Position numbers and translations under genes: made by a program. From Bacillota bacterium (GTDB lineage Bacteria; Bacillota; Clostridia; Christensenellales; Aristaeellaceae), in the NCBI GenBank assembly GCA_023416655.1, contig JAEZHK010000040.1, forward strand, positions 1 through 22,381: 22,381 bases of DNA. Reading direction: 5' to 3'. A model generated the notes under the pieces. It saw only the letters and a list, made by a program, of their open reading frames with translations. It ran no database searches and was not told where the DNA came from. This document shows, piece by piece, positions 21,014 through 22,381 of this stretch. Position 1 is the stretch's first letter; every line of letters begins with the position of its first letter.

Positions 21014-22036
21014 GTGGACGGACGTCTGGCAAAACCAATAAGACTTGCGGTGCTGGGCGCGCTGACGCTGCTGCTGCTGAGCCTTTTGTGGCGGCAGGTG
21101 TTCCTGGCGCTCAAAATGGCGCTGGGCGGCGGCATCATCGCATTCCTGCTCGAACCGCTGTGCGTTCGATTTGAGGCAAGGCTGAGCCGACCGGCGGCTG
21201 CCGGCGTCAGCCTTGCCGCGGCATTTCTGATCGTGACGGGCGTGCTGCTTCTTTTGATCCCGGCCTTGATCGGCCAACTGGGCGACTTGGCCGCGAAGGC
21301 GCCGGAACTGATGCGCTCGGCAAGCGACATTGTGAGCAGAGTCAACCAATGGCTCGCGGACCGGTCGCTGCCCGCGCTGCCCTCGCCGTCGGTCAACACC
21401 GGAACCCTGAACGACACGATGGGCCGCCTGCTGACCGGGACCATCGGCATGGCAGGGTCGATTGCGACGGGCTTTGCGTACGCCGTCATGACCATCGCGC
21501 TGGGCTACTATTTCCTGGCCGACCGCGAAAGGATGCTGCTCATCCTGGAACTGGCTATCCCATTCAACGCGCGGCGGATCGTGCTGAAAATGGCCTCCAG
21601 CGCCAAGGCGACCATCAGGCTGTATTTCCGGGCGCAGGTGACCATCTCAATGATCGTGGGGACCACCGCGGGCCTCGGCTTCTGGGCGATCGGGCTGAAG
21701 AACCCGGCGCTCCTGGGCTCGATCGTGGCGGTGTTCAACCTGATCCCATACTTCGGGCCGATCCTCGGCGGCATCCCGGTGACCATCGCTGCGCTGACGC
21801 AGGGGCTTGGCAAGACCGCGATGGTCCTGTTCATCCTGTTCGCCGTGCAACAATTGGACGGGCTGGTCATCAGCCCGCGCATCATGGGCGGTGTGATGGG
21901 CGTGCATCCGGCGTCGGTGCTGCTCGCCATCGCGGTGGGCAGCAGCATCGGAGGCGTCGCGGGCATGCTGTTCGCGCTGCCGATCCTCTTGATCGCGAAG
22001 ACCTGCCTGAGGGTGTGGGCCGCGCGGCGCGAATGA
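21014..22036 (+). CDS. AI-2E family transporter (YrrI/YtvI-like permease)
   Basis: A 340-aa polytopic membrane protein with about seven or eight helices. Family marks are ITSMIVGTTAGLGFWAIGLKNP-like region at about 213-236, NLIPYFGPILGGIP (near 249-262), LVISPRIMGGVMGVHPASVLLAIAVGSSIGG and MLFALPILLIAK near the C-terminus. The substrate is not known for this subgroup. The GTG 21014 has only a weak ribosome binding site, suggesting coupling to the small gene before it. In Bacillus the equivalent gene, yrrI, lies near alaS and yrzL. Confidence 0.9.
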   Translation: MDGRLAKPIRLAVLGALTLLLLSLLWRQVFLALKMALGGGIIAFLLEPLCVRFEARLSRPAAAGVSLAAAFLIVTGVLLLLIPALIGQLGDLAAKAPELMRSASDIVSRVNQWLADRSLPALPSPSVNTGTLNDTMGRLLTGTIGMAGSIATGFAYAVMTIALGYYFLADRERMLLILELAIPFNARRIVLKMASSAKATIRLYFRAQVTISMIVGTTAGLGFWAIGLKNPALLGSIVAVFNLIPYFGPILGGIPVTIAALTQGLGKTAMVLFILFAVQQLDGLVISPRIMGGVMGVHPASVLLAIAVGSSIGGVAGMLFALPILLIAKTCLRVWAARRE

Positions 22037-22215
22037 TGCGCCGAACAGCATGCGGAACGGGCCCGGATGAAGGAAATATTTCCCTGCACTCGTCCGCCCG
22101 GCTGGGAACCGATTCCATTTGTCTGGATATTGCCCGGAGGTTTCGTGGAAAACGGACACGCTCATGTAAAAATCGCGCCCAAAGAGGCTGGATGCCCCGA
22201 CCCCCGAATAAATGA

Positions 22216-22244
22216 TTGATAATTGTGCCACGCTGTAGTATAAT
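22216..22244 (+). promoter_or_regulatory. ireB promoter, sigma-A type
   Basis: TTGATA (22216-22221), 17-base spacer, TATAAT (22239-22244). Transcription would start near 22251, giving a leader of about 33 bases. Confidence 0.75.
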
Positions 22245-22283
22245 GGGAATAAGAGCCCATTCGCTGCTGGAAGGCGGTGCATT

Positions 22284-22381
22284 ATGAACAGCAAATTTGG
22301 CGAGACCAGCAAATTCAATTATGCCCCGACTTCGTCGGACACGGCCGAGGAGATCATCCTCTCGGTCTATCAGTCGCTCAA
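22284..22381 (+). CDS. ireB: IreB/YrzL family regulatory phosphoprotein (partial, 3' end outside window)
   Basis: Only 32 residues are present: MNSKFGETSKFNYA... then EEIILSVYQSLK. This matches the start of the UPF0297 family, where the usual pattern is TMKFNF...EVLxxVYxALKEKGYNP. In Enterococcus, IreB is phosphorylated on N-terminal Thr by the kinase IreK and affects cephalosporin resistance; Thr8 here could be the equivalent, which is inference. GGAAGG (22269-22274) lies 9 bases before the ATG. The gene normally precedes ruvX and follows alaS. Confidence 0.8.
   Translation, partial: MNSKFGETSKFNYAPTSSDTAEEIILSVYQSL

Noticed and set aside
22064..22120. Degenerate seventh copy of the dispersed repeat
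   Set aside because: Only about 15 bases (GAAGGAAATATTTCC) resemble the element and the flanking hairpins are absent.

Overview
The window looks like a piece of chromosome from a GC-rich, endospore-forming member of the Clostridia. Reasons: the order tig-clpP-clpX-lonB, a small CotF-type coat gene pair, the Gram-positive division cluster yggS-sepF-yggT-ylmH-divIVA followed by lspA and an RluD-type gene, DUF1540 and DivIVA proteins, an IreB/YrzL start, and strong Shine-Dalgarno sites with some GTG and TTG starts. I cannot name a genus from the sequence alone.

Layout. 1-137 is the Ala-rich tail of a gene that enters from the left. 504-2356 is galE plus a lipoprotein metallo-beta-lactamase of the ComEC-hydrolase type. 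2465-2812 is a small DUF4870-like membrane protein, followed by a terminator and a decayed N-terminal scrap of cobalamin-dependent methionine synthase on the minus strand. 3201-8280 is a protein quality-control block: trigger factor, ClpP, ClpX and membrane-anchored LonB. 8545-9369 is a ProB-like amino acid kinase (minus). 9668-11065 holds a DUF1540 protein, recX (minus) and two coat-type proteins. 11393-13618 is lgt-pncB (minus), divergent from an HlyD-like gene at 13774. 15174-18481 is yggS, sepF, yggT, ylmH and divIVA. 18763-20116 is lspA and the pseudouridine synthase. 20397-22036 is a PRC-barrel protein, a YtxH-like protein and an AI-2E family permease. An ireB gene starts at 22284 and leaves the window.

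The most unusual feature is not protein-coding. A roughly 150-200 bp structured repeat occurs five times in intergenic regions (196-392, 9401-9541 minus, 14960-15132, 18487-18682, 20122-20280 minus), and one of its hairpins occurs alone at 11192-11235. The copies keep a fixed series of hairpins. Paired arms change together between copies (for example GTGCGCC/GGCGCAC, GTGAGCC/GGCTCAC and, in the solo copy, CCGGATTGC/GCAATCCGG), so base pairing appears to be conserved rather than only sequence. I do not recognise this as a known RNA or repeat family. It could be a structured RNA or leader element, or a palindromic mobile repeat of the REP/MITE kind. One copy lies inside the predicted 5' leader of the amino acid kinase and another is followed at once by a terminator ahead of lspA.

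Other notable points are a hairpin after clpX that doubles as a terminator and as a clamp on the lonB Shine-Dalgarno site and TTG start, back-to-back lgt and hlyD promoters, the missing alaS between the AI-2E permease and ireB, and two very long perfect inverted repeats at 8381-8435 and 11145-11180.
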